From Microtetraspora niveoalba (lineage in GTDB: Bacteria; Actinomycetota; Actinomycetes; Streptosporangiales; Streptosporangiaceae), in assembly GCF_001570405.1 (NCBI RefSeq), contig NZ_BBYM01000037.1, forward strand, positions 1-64,000: a stretch of 64,000 bases of DNA. The letters are read 5' to 3'. This document shows positions 26,325-35,516 of the stretch, in pieces. Each line of letters begins with the position of its first letter. Position 1 is the stretch's first letter. Below the pieces are notes generated by a model. That model ran no database searches. It saw nothing but the letters and a program-made list of their open reading frames with translations, and was not told the DNA's origin. A program made the position numbers and the translations under genes.

Positions 26325-27110
26325 GTGGAGCAGGCTATTCATCAGCGCATCGCCGACGACCTGCGCCGCCGCATCGCGGGCGGCGAGTTCCCCGTCGGGG
26401 CGGCCCTGCCGTCGGAGTCCCAACTGTGCGAGCAGTGGTCGGTCTCGCGCGGCCCGGTACGGCAGGCCCTGAGCGCGCTGCGCGCCGAGGGGCTCGTCGG
26501 CGGGGGCCGCGGGCGGCCGCCGGTCGTGCGCACCGGCCAGGTGCCGCAACCGTTCGAGACGTTCCTGTCGTTCTCGCTCTGGGCGCGCGGCCTCGGCCGC
26601 ACGCCGGGGCAGCGCACGGTGGAGATCGCGCGGCGGCCGGCGCGGCCCGAGGTGGCCGACGCGCTGGCGATCGACGAGGGCGACCCGGTCGTCGAGCTGC
26701 TGCGGCTGCGCCTGTTGGACGGGCGGCCGACGATGGTCGAGCGCACCGCGTTCGTCGAGCCGGTGGGCCGCCTGCTCTTCGACTTCGACACCGACTCGGG
26801 GTCGGTCTACGCCTACCTCGCGGAGCGGGGGGTCGATCTCTCCGTCGCCCGGCACGTCTTCGACGCGGTCGCCGCCGACGGGACGGACGGCGAACTGCTC
26901 GGCGTACCGCCGGGCGCGCCCCTGCTGCGCGAGCGCCGCAGGGCCGGCAGCGCCGCGGGCGAGCCGTACGAGTACTCCGACGACCGGTACCGGCCCGACG
27001 TCGTCACCTTCACGATCGAGAACGCCCAGGAGGCCCGTCCCTCGGTCGGCCGCGCCTGCCGCCCGGGCGTGGGCGAGACGAACGCACCCACTGACGAGGA
27101 GACCCCATGA
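26325..27110 (+). CDS. GntR-family (HutC/UTRA) transcriptional regulator
   Basis: 261 residues. The winged helix occupies residues 1-70 (IADDLRRRIAGGEFPVG, SESQLCEQWSVSRGPVRQAL), and a UTRA effector domain follows (VVELLRLRLLDGRPTMVERTAF). PhnF-type regulators of phosphonate genes have this architecture. GTG 26325 lies next to TATAGTCAACTGCC, possibly a promoter and operator. Its stop overlaps the HAD gene start by ATGA, so regulator and hydrolase are made together. Confidence 0.92.
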   Translation: MEQAIHQRIADDLRRRIAGGEFPVGAALPSESQLCEQWSVSRGPVRQALSALRAEGLVGGGRGRPPVVRTGQVPQPFETFLSFSLWARGLGRTPGQRTVEIARRPARPEVADALAIDEGDPVVELLRLRLLDGRPTMVERTAFVEPVGRLLFDFDTDSGSVYAYLAERGVDLSVARHVFDAVAADGTDGELLGVPPGAPLLRERRRAGSAAGEPYEYSDDRYRPDVVTFTIENAQEARPSVGRACRPGVGETNAPTDEETP

Positions 27111-27898
27111 CGATCGAACTCGTGGTCCTGGACATGGCCGGCACGACCGTGGACGAGTACGGAGCCGTGTACGAGGCCCTGGCCGAGGCGGTCACCGCCG
27201 CCGGAGGCCGCCCCACGGAGCCGGACGTCCAGCGCTGGATGGGCGCGAGCAAGCGTGAGGCGATCACGCGCCTGCTCGCCGAGAGCACCGGACGCGACCC
27301 GGACGAGGCGACCGTCGACGCCGCGTTCGCCGACTTCCGGGCCCGGCTCGACAAGGCGTACCGCGACCGCCCGCCCGCTCCCCTGCCCGGCGTCCCCGAG
27401 GCCCTGAAGCGGATCCGGGCAGCCGGGATCAAGGTGGCGCTGACGACCGGTTTCGACCGCGAGGTCACCGCCGCGCTGCTCGCCACCCTCGGCTGGCGCG
27501 TCGCGTCCGGCGCGGGCACGGCGGCCTCCGGCGACGCGGCGGACGGCGCGGTTGTGGCCGACCCGGTGGTGGTCGACCCGGTGGTGGCCGACCCGGTGGT
27601 GAGCGGCTCCGTGGTGATCGATGCCGTGGCCTGCGTGGACGACGTGCCCGCGGGCCGCCCGGCGCCGTACATGATCTTCCGGGTGATGGAGGCGACCGGC
27701 GTGCGGGACGTGGCGCGGGTCGCGGTGGCGGGCGACACCGTGCGCGACCTCCAGGCCGGGACGAACGCGGGCGCCGGCCTGGTCGTCGGCGTGCTGACCG
27801 GGAAGCTGGACGCCGTCGGCCTCGGCGCTGAGCGGCACACCCACCTGCTGCCGGGCGTCGCCGACCTGCCCGGCCTGCTCGGCCTGCCCGCCCGGTAG
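27107..27898 (+). CDS. phosphonatase-like HAD hydrolase with a pentapeptide-repeat insertion
   Basis: 263 residues. HAD motif I is LVVLDMAGTTVDE, with nucleophile Asp9 and Asp/Thr-type acid two positions on. Lys49 in WMGASKREAI is a candidate for the Schiff-base Lys of phosphonatases. Motif II is ALTTGFD and motif IV is VAVAGDTVRDLQAG (TIGR03351-like). The family would cleave the C-P bond of an oxo-phosphonate made from an aminophosphonate. Between GWRVASG and VDDVPAGRPAP, residues 149-173 are an extra tandem VVxDP repeat not expected in the fold. Confidence 0.88.
   Translation: MTIELVVLDMAGTTVDEYGAVYEALAEAVTAAGGRPTEPDVQRWMGASKREAITRLLAESTGRDPDEATVDAAFADFRARLDKAYRDRPPAPLPGVPEALKRIRAAGIKVALTTGFDREVTAALLATLGWRVASGAGTAASGDAADGAVVADPVVVDPVVADPVVSGSVVIDAVACVDDVPAGRPAPYMIFRVMEATGVRDVARVAVAGDTVRDLQAGTNAGAGLVVGVLTGKLDAVGLGAERHTHLLPGVADLPGLLGLPAR
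27551..27625 (+). repeat. five tandem 15-bp units inside the HAD gene
   Basis: GTGGTGGCCGACCCG-like units at 27551, 27566, 27581, 27596 and 27611 encode VVADP, VVVDP, VVADP, VVSGS and VVIDA in frame. The first three are nearly identical at the DNA level; the last two are degenerate. Confidence 0.85.
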
Positions 27899-27973
27899 GG
27901 GCACGGCCGCCCGGTGAAGCGGCCGGCGGGCGGCCGTGGGTCCAGGCGCTGTTCGGCCAGACGCTTGTTCGTG

Positions 27974-28069
27974 CGGGCGGCATGATGGGCCGGGCAGCAT
28001 GGTGGATCGAGCGGCCGCTCACCCGGGCGGCATGGTGGATCGAGCGGCCGCTCATCCGGGCGGCCGTTC
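27974..28069. repeat. 33-bp tandem repeat after the HAD gene
   Basis: Two copies of a 31-bp core (27991-28021 and 28024-28054), differing at one base, start CGGGCRGCATGGTGG and end GCGGCCGCTCA. Partial copies flank them at 27974 and 28057. It occupies most of the 181-bp spacer before the convergent membrane-protein gene. Confidence 0.85.
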
Positions 28070-28079
28070 GCTGGGGCGG

Positions 28080-29270
28080 CTATTTGTCCGGAGTTGAGGC
28101 GCGGGAGCGGATGCCGGTGATCCGGCGGAGGACGTCCCACCAGAAGGGGGCGCCGAACAGCAGCGCGACCAGGGTGACCAGGAAGCCGGGCCAGTGGGAC
28201 GGGGACGACACCCGGCTCCACCAGTCGCCCCCGCGCCACGACCAGGACGGCCCGGCCTCGGCCTCGGCGGACATCTCCACCCCCACCGGCGCGTGCGTGA
28301 AGATCCGCGCGAACGCGGGTGTGCTCAGCACCTCGGTCACGCAGGTGTAGGTGTCCTCCCCCGGCGCGCAGCGCTCCTTCAGCGGGGCCAGCGCGTCCGG
28401 GCCGGACTGGGCGAACGCCGCGACCGAGCTGCGGTAGGCGCTGTCGTTCAGCAGCGACTTGCCGTACTCCAGGGCGTCCATGCCGAAGAGCACCGTGACG
28501 AGGAGGCTGAGCACGGCGATCACCCAGCGGACGTATCTCCGGTAGAGGACGGTGAGCCGCTGCATCTCGCCGTCGAACCAGTCCTCGACCCCCTTGCGGA
28601 ACGCCTCGGCGTCGTGGGAGGCGCGGTCCCACACCGCCTTCAGCGGCCGGTAGAGCGGGCTCCCGAGCGTGTCGAGCTCGTGCATCAGCCGCTCGACGCC
28701 GCCCATGTCGCCGGCGATCTCCAGCAGCGCGACGGCGAAGCGGACCGGGGGGATCTGGGCGATGCCGGTCCTGCCGCGCGCCGAGTGGTCGATCTCCTGC
28801 AGCCGCTCGTGGAGGAGGTCGGCCATGGTCCTGCCCTGTCCCGGCGCGGCGGTCCCGGCCTCCGCCCGGGTCTCGTCGGCGAGCGGCGGGCTCTCCACGG
28901 GAGCGGGCCGCGCGGTGAAGGCCGGGCGGGGATCCCGGCCGAAGGGCAGCTTCGCGAACACCCCGAGCACGGTCGCGGGCAGCCGGGAGCGTCCCTCGCC
29001 CGGCGGCGGGAGCAGGTCGGCCAGCCGGTCGCACAACCAGCGCCCGACCCTCTTCAACCGGTCGAGCACGCGCACCAGGAACCGCAGCGCGGCCGGAACC
29101 CGGTCCGCGACCTCCGCGCCGTCGAGGGTGTCGCGCAGGTACGCCCACAGGAACTTGCCGCGGATGCCGAGCAGCCGGACGATGCCCTCGTTGATGCCGC
29201 TGACCAGCAGCGACAGCAGCAGGAAGGCGAGCACCAGGCCGAGGGCGAGGTCGGTGTAGTACGAGATCAT
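28080..29270 (-). CDS. membrane protein of unknown function
   Basis: 396 residues from ATG 29270 (MISYYTDLALGLVLAFLLL). Transmembrane segments lie near the N-terminus (about 7-27), near residue 250 (WVIAVLSLLVTVLFGMD) and near the C-terminus (FLVTLVALLFGAPFWWDVL). Between the first two is a large soluble region with a Pro-rich stretch; between the last two, an external loop with Cys residues. No family is recognised with confidence. The frame is open to 29390, but the extension looks non-coding. The 219 bp to glnE hold nothing recognised. Confidence 0.75.
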   Translation of the reverse strand: MISYYTDLALGLVLAFLLLSLLVSGINEGIVRLLGIRGKFLWAYLRDTLDGAEVADRVPAALRFLVRVLDRLKRVGRWLCDRLADLLPPPGEGRSRLPATVLGVFAKLPFGRDPRPAFTARPAPVESPPLADETRAEAGTAAPGQGRTMADLLHERLQEIDHSARGRTGIAQIPPVRFAVALLEIAGDMGGVERLMHELDTLGSPLYRPLKAVWDRASHDAEAFRKGVEDWFDGEMQRLTVLYRRYVRWVIAVLSLLVTVLFGMDALEYGKSLLNDSAYRSSVAAFAQSGPDALAPLKERCAPGEDTYTCVTEVLSTPAFARIFTHAPVGVEMSAEAEAGPSWSWRGGDWWSRVSSPSHWPGFLVTLVALLFGAPFWWDVLRRITGIRSRASTPDK

Positions 29271-29489
29271 GGAGATCACCGCGAATCTGCGCGTGGAGGT
29301 CCCGTGCGCCGGGGCCGGGGATCCACGTGGGGGATGCCGACCGCACCGTTGATACACCGCGGCGCCCGGCGACGGCAACGGAATCGGCACATCGAGTCCC
29401 CGCGGCCCCGGTCGACGGCCCGACCCTCGCGCGCCCCCTCACGACAGGCTGGGACACGCCACGTCGAGCCCCGCGTCCCTCCTCGTGGC

Positions 29490-32400
29490 TCAGTCCTCGT
29501 AGAAGACGCGCTCCACGACCGCCCGGGCCCGGCGGGTGACGCGGCGGTAGTCCTCGATGAAGTCCTCGGAACCGTCGGGCGGGTAGCCGAGCGCCCAGGC
29601 GATCAGCGCCCGCTCCTTGACCGCCGTGGGGATCGTGTCCGCGGCCCGGCCCCTGACCAGCATGACGGCGTCCCTGATGCGTGAGACGAACCGCCACGCC
29701 CGCTCAAGCACCGCCTCGTCCTCGGAGGCCAGCAGCCCCTCGGCCACGGCCGCGCGCAGGGCGTCGAGCGTCCTGGTCGTGCGCAGCGCCGGCACGGCTC
29801 CCGCGTGGCGGAGTTGGACGAGCTGCGCGACCCACTCCACGTCGGAGAGCCCGCCGCGGCCCAGCTTGGTGTGCAGGGCCGGGTCGGCGCCGCGCGGCAG
29901 CCGTTCGGCCTCCATCCGGGCCTTCAGCTTGCGGATCTCCCGTACGGCGTCGCCGGGAATGCCGCCCTCGGGGTACCGGATCGGGTCGATCATGTCGATG
30001 AACTCGGCGCCGAGCCCGGCGTCCCCCGCGCAGAACCGGGCGCGCAGCAGCGCCTGCGCCTCCCAGTGGGACGACCAGCGGCCGTAGTACGCCCGGTAGG
30101 AGGCGATCGTCCGGACCAGCGGCCCCTGCCTGCCCTCGGGCCGCAGCCCGGCGTCCACGAGCAGCGGCGGATCGGGGGCCTGGAGGGCGAGCAGCCTGCG
30201 CAGCTCCTCGGCGACGGCGTGGGCGGCGTCCGTGGCGTCCCGGTCGGCCGCCCCCGGCAGCGGGGCGTGCACGAACATCACGTCGGCGTCGCTCGCGTAG
30301 GAGCTCTCCAGGCCGCCCAGGCGGCCCATCGCGATCACGGCGATCCGGGTGGGCAGCGGTCCGCGCCGCTCCACGCTCACCTTGTTGACGGCCGCGTCGA
30401 GCGCGGCCTGGACGGTCACGTCGTTCAGCGCGGAGAGCGCCTGCCCGACGCCCTCGATGTCGATCAGCCCGGCCAGGTCGGCGCACGCCGTGCGCAGCAG
30501 CTCGCGGCGGCGCAGCGCGCGTACCGCGGCGACGGCGGTCTCGGCGTCCCCGCCGTGCCGGGCGACCGCCGCGGCGGCCTCGGCCGCGAGCGCGGAGGCG
30601 GGCGGTACGGCGAGGGCGTCGTCGGAGCCGAGGATCGCGACGGCCTCGGGCGCGTGCAGCAGCAGCCCGGTCACGTAGCGGCTGGTCCCGAGCAGGCGGG
30701 CGAGCCGCTCGGCGACGGCGGTCTCGTCGCGCAGCAGCCGCAGGTACCACGGTGTCGCCCCGAGCCGGTCGCTGATCTGGCGGAACCCGAGCAGGCCGGC
30801 GTCCGGGTCCGGCGCGTCGGCGAACCAGCCGAGCATGACGGGCAGCAGCGTGCGCTGGATCGCCGCGCGGCGGGAGACGCCGCTGGTGAGGGCGGCGATG
30901 TGCCGCAGCGCGCCCTCGGCGTCGGCGTATCCGAGCGCCTCCAGCCGGGCCGTGGCCGCGGCCGCGGACAGCCGGGTCTCGGTCCCGGGCAGCCGGGCGA
31001 CGGCCTGCAGCAGCGGCCGGTAGAACAGCTTCTCGTGCAGCCGCCGCGCCTCGAGCGCGTGCCGCCGCCAGGTGGCGGTGAACCGGCCGACGGGATCGCC
31101 CGTCAGGCCGAGGCCCCGCCCGATCCTGCGCAGGTCGGCGGTCTCCGACGGCACCACGTGCGTACGGCGCAGCCGGTGAAGCTGGATCAGGTGCTCGACC
31201 CGGCGCAGGAACGTGTACGCCTCGGCGAGCGACCTGGCGTCCTCCCGCCCGACGTACCCGCCCCGGGACAGGGCGGCGAGCGCGGACAGCGTGGCGCGGC
31301 GGCGCAGCAGCGGGTCGCGCCGCCCGTGGACGAGCTGGAGGAGCTGGACGGCGAACTCGATGTCGCGCAGCCCGCCCGGTCCGAGCTTGAGCTGCCGCTC
31401 GGCGTCGCCGGCCCTGACCTGCGCCTCCACGCGCCGCCGCATCGCCTGCACGTCCTCGACGAAGTTCTCCCGGGCGGCGGCCTGCCAGACCAGCTCGTCG
31501 ACGGCGGCGACGTACTCCCGGCCGAGCTCCTGGTCGCCCGCGACCGGCCTGGCCTTGAGCAGCGCCTGGAACTCCCAGGTCTTCGCCCACCGCCGGTAGT
31601 ACACGAGGTGGCTGTCGAGCGTGCGGACCAGGGGGCCCATCCTGCCTTCGGGGCGCAGTCCGGCGTCGACCTCCCACAGCGCGCCCTCGGGGGTGCTCTC
31701 GGAGCAGGCGCGCATCATCGCCTGGGCCAGCCTGGTCGCGGCCCGCAGCGCCTTCGTCTCGTCGGCGCCCGGCCGCGGCTCCGCCACGAAGATCACATCG
31801 ACGTCGGAGATGTAGTTGAGCTCCCTGGCGCCGCACTTGCCCATGCCGATGACGGCGAGCCGCACGTCGCCGGCGTCCGGGACCTCGGCGCGGGCGATGA
31901 CGAGGGCGGCGTCGAGCGCGGCGGCGGCGAGGTCGGACAGCTCGGCGGCGGTCTCGGCGAACGCCGACTCGCCCATCGCGTCACGGGCCGCCAGGTGGAG
32001 CAGCCTGCCGCGGTACGCGACGCGGAGCGCGTCCAGCGCCGCCCGGCGGTCCCCCGGGAAGGCCGCGACCGCGTCGACCAGTTCCTCGCGCGGATCTCGT
32101 CCGGTGTGCCCGGCCCCGGCCGCGAACCCGCTCTCCGGTTCGATGGCCGGCTCCGTTCGCGCGCCGTTCGCCGCGCCGTGCGAGCGCTCCTCCAGGAGGC
32201 GCAGGTGCTCCGGGTGCCGTACGACATGGTCGCCGAGCGCGGCGCTCAGGCCGAGGACGCGCAGCAGGCGGGCGCGCAGGGCGGGGTCCGCGCGCAGCGT
32301 CCCGAGCACGCCCGGGTCGCGCTCGGCCAGGCGGGTGAGCGAGGTGAGCGCGAGGTCGGGGTCGGCGGTCGCGAGGAGGTCGCCGAGCAGGCCGACGTCG

Positions 32401-32513
32401 CCCGCCGCCTCCGTGCCGAGCCCGTCCAGCAGCCGCCCGGCCCTGGCCCCGTCGGCGAATCCGAGCCTGGCCAGTCGCCCGGCCGTGGTCTGCATCCGGG
32501 AGTCGGCGTTCAC
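29490..32513 (-). CDS. glnE: bifunctional glutamine synthetase adenylyltransferase/adenylyl-removing enzyme
   Basis: 1007 residues, a normal actinobacterial length. There are two nucleotidyltransferase domains. The N-terminal adenylyl-removing one has GMGKCGARELNYISDVDV (about 223-240); the C-terminal adenylylating one has AMGRLGGLESSYASDADV (about 726-743). Each is followed by a GlnD-PII-uridylyltransferase-like helical region. It adenylylates Tyr402 of GlnA (9652-11076) when nitrogen is plentiful. GTG 32513 is preferred because GGAAGAGGG lies just upstream; a GTG-started extension to 32558 lacks support. GlnA2 nearby lacks the target Tyr. Confidence 0.97.
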   Translation of the reverse strand: MNADSRMQTTAGRLARLGFADGARAGRLLDGLGTEAAGDVGLLGDLLATADPDLALTSLTRLAERDPGVLGTLRADPALRARLLRVLGLSAALGDHVVRHPEHLRLLEERSHGAANGARTEPAIEPESGFAAGAGHTGRDPREELVDAVAAFPGDRRAALDALRVAYRGRLLHLAARDAMGESAFAETAAELSDLAAAALDAALVIARAEVPDAGDVRLAVIGMGKCGARELNYISDVDVIFVAEPRPGADETKALRAATRLAQAMMRACSESTPEGALWEVDAGLRPEGRMGPLVRTLDSHLVYYRRWAKTWEFQALLKARPVAGDQELGREYVAAVDELVWQAAARENFVEDVQAMRRRVEAQVRAGDAERQLKLGPGGLRDIEFAVQLLQLVHGRRDPLLRRRATLSALAALSRGGYVGREDARSLAEAYTFLRRVEHLIQLHRLRRTHVVPSETADLRRIGRGLGLTGDPVGRFTATWRRHALEARRLHEKLFYRPLLQAVARLPGTETRLSAAAATARLEALGYADAEGALRHIAALTSGVSRRAAIQRTLLPVMLGWFADAPDPDAGLLGFRQISDRLGATPWYLRLLRDETAVAERLARLLGTSRYVTGLLLHAPEAVAILGSDDALAVPPASALAAEAAAAVARHGGDAETAVAAVRALRRRELLRTACADLAGLIDIEGVGQALSALNDVTVQAALDAAVNKVSVERRGPLPTRIAVIAMGRLGGLESSYASDADVMFVHAPLPGAADRDATDAAHAVAEELRRLLALQAPDPPLLVDAGLRPEGRQGPLVRTIASYRAYYGRWSSHWEAQALLRARFCAGDAGLGAEFIDMIDPIRYPEGGIPGDAVREIRKLKARMEAERLPRGADPALHTKLGRGGLSDVEWVAQLVQLRHAGAVPALRTTRTLDALRAAVAEGLLASEDEAVLERAWRFVSRIRDAVMLVRGRAADTIPTAVKERALIAWALGYPPDGSEDFIEDYRRVTRRARAVVERVFYED

Positions 32514-32622
32514 CGTGCCCTCTTCCAGCCTTCCAGCTCGATGTCGGGTGCCCTCCACGGCAACGGTACACAGGGCGGGGAAGGGCCCGTCGCGGAGATC
32601 GGTCCCGGCGCGGCGGACGCCG

Positions 32623-33351
32623 TCAGCGGCGCCCGCGCCCCTCCCGGTGCTCGCGTACGAGGCCGGCGAACGCCTCGGCCAGCGGACGCCACGCGGCCCG
32701 GAGCGCGGGCTCGGCCTCCTTCACCTCGCGGTCCAGCTCGGCCACGTCGTGGTCGGCCAGGTCGCCCGCGGCGGTCCAGCTCGCGAAGATCTCCGGCGTC
32801 GCCTCGGGGTGGAACTGCACCGCCCAGGCCGAGTCGCCGAGCCGGTACGCCTGGTTCGGATAGCGCGACCCGGTCGCCAGGCGCACCGCGCCCGGAGGCA
32901 GCGCGGTCATCGCGTCGTAGTGGTACTGCACGGCCCGCGGCTCCGCCGCCGCCGCGGCCACCGGGCCGAACAGGCGGTCGTCCGCCGCCTCGGGCAGCAG
33001 CTCGACGGAGCCGAGCCCGATCTCCAGGCCGTTCGAGCCGCGCTCGACGGCGCCGCCGCACGCGATCGTCATGAGCTGCGCGCCGAGGCAGACGCCCAGC
33101 GTCGGGACGCCGCTCCGCACCGCTCCGGCGATGAGCGCGCGGGTGTCCGGCAACCACGCGCACCCGTCGTCGTCCCAGGCCGAGGGCGATCCGCCGAGCA
33201 CGACGAGCCCGGCCCCGGGGTCGGACGGGACGGCCTCTCCCCTGTGCGGCCGGACGACCTCGTACTCGATGCCCGCGTCCTCCAGCCATTCCGCGAAGAA
33301 CCCCAGGCCCGCGTGGGCCTCATGCTCCACCACGACGACACGCTCGCTCAT
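32623..33351 (-). CDS. class I glutamine amidotransferase-like protein
   Basis: 242 residues from ATG 33351; a second ATG at 33363 would add four. The nucleophile elbow GVCLGAQLM carries the Cys and FHPEATPE the His and Glu of the triad. Relatives include stand-alone GMP synthase-like amidotransferases and gamma-glutamyl hydrolases such as PuuD. Its promoter shares the 10-mer TACACGTCTG (plus strand, 33378-33387) with glnA2, making a role in gamma-glutamyl metabolism an attractive but unproven idea. The gap to glnE is 109 bp. Confidence 0.88.
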   Translation of the reverse strand: MSERVVVVEHEAHAGLGFFAEWLEDAGIEYEVVRPHRGEAVPSDPGAGLVVLGGSPSAWDDDGCAWLPDTRALIAGAVRSGVPTLGVCLGAQLMTIACGGAVERGSNGLEIGLGSVELLPEAADDRLFGPVAAAAAEPRAVQYHYDAMTALPPGAVRLATGSRYPNQAYRLGDSAWAVQFHPEATPEIFASWTAAGDLADHDVAELDREVKEAEPALRAAWRPLAEAFAGLVREHREGRGRR

Positions 33352-33471
33352 GCCGACGAGCATAAAGGGGGAGAAATTACACGTCTGTCACTGGACGTAC
33401 CTTTTGTGAGGCCGCTGCCGTACAGTGCCGGGCAACGGCAGCGGAAAGATCGTTCATCCCAGGAGGAGCCG

Positions 33472-34332
33472 ATGCGGTTCGACGAGGTCACGGTCCCGGG
33501 CGGCAGGCTGCGCATCGCGACGTTCGGCGCTGGGCCGCGTCTGATCATCGCGGCGCACGGCATCACCGCCTCTCTCATGGCCTGGCGCGCGGTGGGCGAG
33601 GCGCTTCCCGCCGGATGGTCGCTGGTCGCCGTGGACCTGCGCGGGCGCGGCCACAGCGCCGACGTGCCCGGGCCGTACGGGCTGCCCCGGCACGCCGACG
33701 ACCTCGACCTCGTCGCCGAGCACGTCGGCGCGGACGAGTCCTCGGTGCTCACCGGCCACTCGATGGGCGCGTACGTCGCGGCGCTGCACGGCGCGCGGCG
33801 CGCGTACGCGAGGGTCGTCATGGTCGACGGCGGGCTCCCGCTGCCGATGCCGCCGGGTGCCGATCCGGACGCGGTGCTCGAGGCCACGCTCGGGCCCGCC
33901 ATCGCGCGGCTGAGCCAGACCTATCCGAGCGTGGACGACTACGTCCGCTTCTTCCAGGCGCACCCCGCGTTCGCCGGCGACTGGTCCCCGGCCGTCGAGG
34001 AGTACGTGCGGTACGACGCGGCCGGCTCCGACGGCGCGGTGCGGCCCCGCGCCCAGGAGGACGCCGTACGGCAGGACGGCCGCTGGCTGCTGACCGGGGC
34101 GGAGGAGATCGGCCGGGCGCTGGAGAAGATCACGTCGCCGCTCGGCCTGCTGCGCGCGCCGCGCGGCCTCCTCGACCAGCCGGTGGGGATGCTGCCCGAC
34201 GACCTGGCCGCGCACTGGACCGCGCGGCTTCCCGGACTCCGGGACGAGGTGGTCGAGGACTGCAACCACTACACGATCGTCTTCGACGACCGCTGCGTTC
34301 GCACGGTCGTCGACCGCCTCACCGCCGACTGA
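33472..34332 (+). CDS. alpha/beta hydrolase
   Basis: 286 residues. AGGAGG lies 6 bases before ATG 33472. The oxyanion region is AAHGITASLMAW, the nucleophile elbow GHSMGAY, and the catalytic His is in DCNHYTIVFD near the C-terminus. A lid-like helical insertion is seen at about residues 125-215. The substrate is unknown; no signal peptide. The frame is open far upstream, opposite glnE, but only as an antisense shadow. Confidence 0.92.
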   Translation: MRFDEVTVPGGRLRIATFGAGPRLIIAAHGITASLMAWRAVGEALPAGWSLVAVDLRGRGHSADVPGPYGLPRHADDLDLVAEHVGADESSVLTGHSMGAYVAALHGARRAYARVVMVDGGLPLPMPPGADPDAVLEATLGPAIARLSQTYPSVDDYVRFFQAHPAFAGDWSPAVEEYVRYDAAGSDGAVRPRAQEDAVRQDGRWLLTGAEEIGRALEKITSPLGLLRAPRGLLDQPVGMLPDDLAAHWTARLPGLRDEVVEDCNHYTIVFDDRCVRTVVDRLTAD

Positions 34333-34363
34333 TCCCGGCCGGACGGACGCACGGCGAGGAACC

Positions 34364-34386
34364 GGCCCGCCCCGACGGGGCGGGCC
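34364..34386 (+). terminator. hairpin terminator, 10-bp stem
   Basis: GGCCCGCCCC, loop GAC, GGGGCGGGCC. It is the first of two hairpins between the convergent hydrolase and thioesterase-like genes. Confidence 0.75.
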
Positions 34387-34430
34387 CGGTCCCGCGCGCC
34401 GGGCGGCGGATCACCGTTCCCCGACGCGCG

Positions 34431-34473
34431 GCGGCCCGTGGCCGCGCCCGCTCTCGCGGGGGCCACGGGCCGC
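34431..34473 (-). terminator. hairpin terminator, 13-bp stem
   Basis: GCGGCCCGTGGCC (34431-34443) is the exact complement of GGCCACGGGCCGC (34461-34473), with a 17-base loop. Placed to end the thioesterase-like transcript; likely works in both directions. Confidence 0.75.
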
Positions 34474-34499
34474 CGGATGTCGCCGGACGCCCTGCGGGC

Positions 34500-35261
34500 T
34501 CAGCCGCGCGGAACGATCCAGGTGGCCTTCGCGGCCGCCACCAGCGTGCCGTCGACCTCGTAGACGGCGCTCTCGCCGAAGAGCTTGCGCCCGTCGCGCC
34601 CGGAGACCCGGCCGACGACGGAGTACCGGCCGAGGGGGTAGACCCGGCGGAACACCTGCGCGGTCAAACGGCCGAGGAGCGCGGACCGGCCCGGCTCGGG
34701 CTGCGCGTCCGCGGGCGCGTCCGGGCCGCCGAAGTGCGCCCAGAAGGTCACGCAGTCGAGCGCGGACCAGACGATCGAGTCGGGGACGACGCCGTCCTCG
34801 TCGGTCACGTTGACCGGGACCCGCCAGCCCGCCGCGACCGCGCCCGCCTCCGGCACCGGGCCGGGGAAGATGCGCAGGCCGTCGCCCGGCTCGCGCAGCC
34901 CGCACGCGAAGCACCCGGCGATCGCGTGCCCGCGCAGCCCCGCGAACCCGGCCTCGGCCCGCGCCGCGTCCGTGAACGCCACGAACGGGGGCGGGGTCAG
35001 CGTCTCGGCGACCGGGATGGCCTCGGCGAGGTGCCGCTCGCCGTCGCCGAGGGCGAGGGTGTTGCCGACCTGCGCGACCGCGAGCCCCGTCTCCAGCGGG
35101 ACGGGTTTATGGAGGGTGACCTCGACGGCCGAGCCGTCGCCCGAGCCGGTCAGCAGGCCGGCCAGTGTGCCCGAGATCCACCCGCCGTTGGCGGTCCCCT
35201 CGGGCCCCCGGAAACGCTCCGGAACGGTCAGAACGGTCTGCAGCCCGGCAGCCGTCGTCAT
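34500..35261 (-). CDS. hotdog-fold thioesterase-like protein
   Basis: 253 residues from ATG 35261, preceded by GGAGGGTG. The pattern TANGGWISGTLAGLL and the late YSVVGRVSGRDGRKLFGESAVYEVDG resemble a double-hotdog acyl-CoA thioesterase-like protein. A central AGCFACG pair of Cys residues is unusual and could bind metal. The catalytic residues are not clear. The upstream spacer 35262-35550 is partly AT-rich, with an imperfect hairpin CTTCTC/GAGAAG at 35333-35351. Confidence 0.7.
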   Translation of the reverse strand: MTTAAGLQTVLTVPERFRGPEGTANGGWISGTLAGLLTGSGDGSAVEVTLHKPVPLETGLAVAQVGNTLALGDGERHLAEAIPVAETLTPPPFVAFTDAARAEAGFAGLRGHAIAGCFACGLREPGDGLRIFPGPVPEAGAVAAGWRVPVNVTDEDGVVPDSIVWSALDCVTFWAHFGGPDAPADAQPEPGRSALLGRLTAQVFRRVYPLGRYSVVGRVSGRDGRKLFGESAVYEVDGTLVAAAKATWIVPRG

Positions 35262-35516
35262 GCAACACCCTCCAACGTCACGCCTGATTACGGCCCATCC
35301 GCAACAGTCGTAACTAACCATCCGATTTTACGCTTCTCCGCTTGAGAGAAGTTAAACAGAGCGAGATGTTGGCCACGTTCACCATATGTAACGGAACGAT
35401 GACGCAACGGTCCTTCCTCGCGGTCGGGACGGCGAGCCCGCGCAAGCGCTGTCAATCATTGCGGCGGGAACCGTCGGGCGACGAGGGAAGACATCACCTG
35501 AGGGCGCCGCGAGCCC

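Noticed and set aside
29805-33074. 1089-codon plus-strand frame
   Set aside because: Antisense shadow of glnE; low-complexity composition and no motifs, while the minus strand encodes a clear GlnE.
31816-34332. 838-codon plus-strand frame ending in the alpha/beta hydrolase
   Set aside because: The hydrolase has its own AGGAGG and ATG at 33472; the upstream part is antisense to glnE and the amidotransferase.
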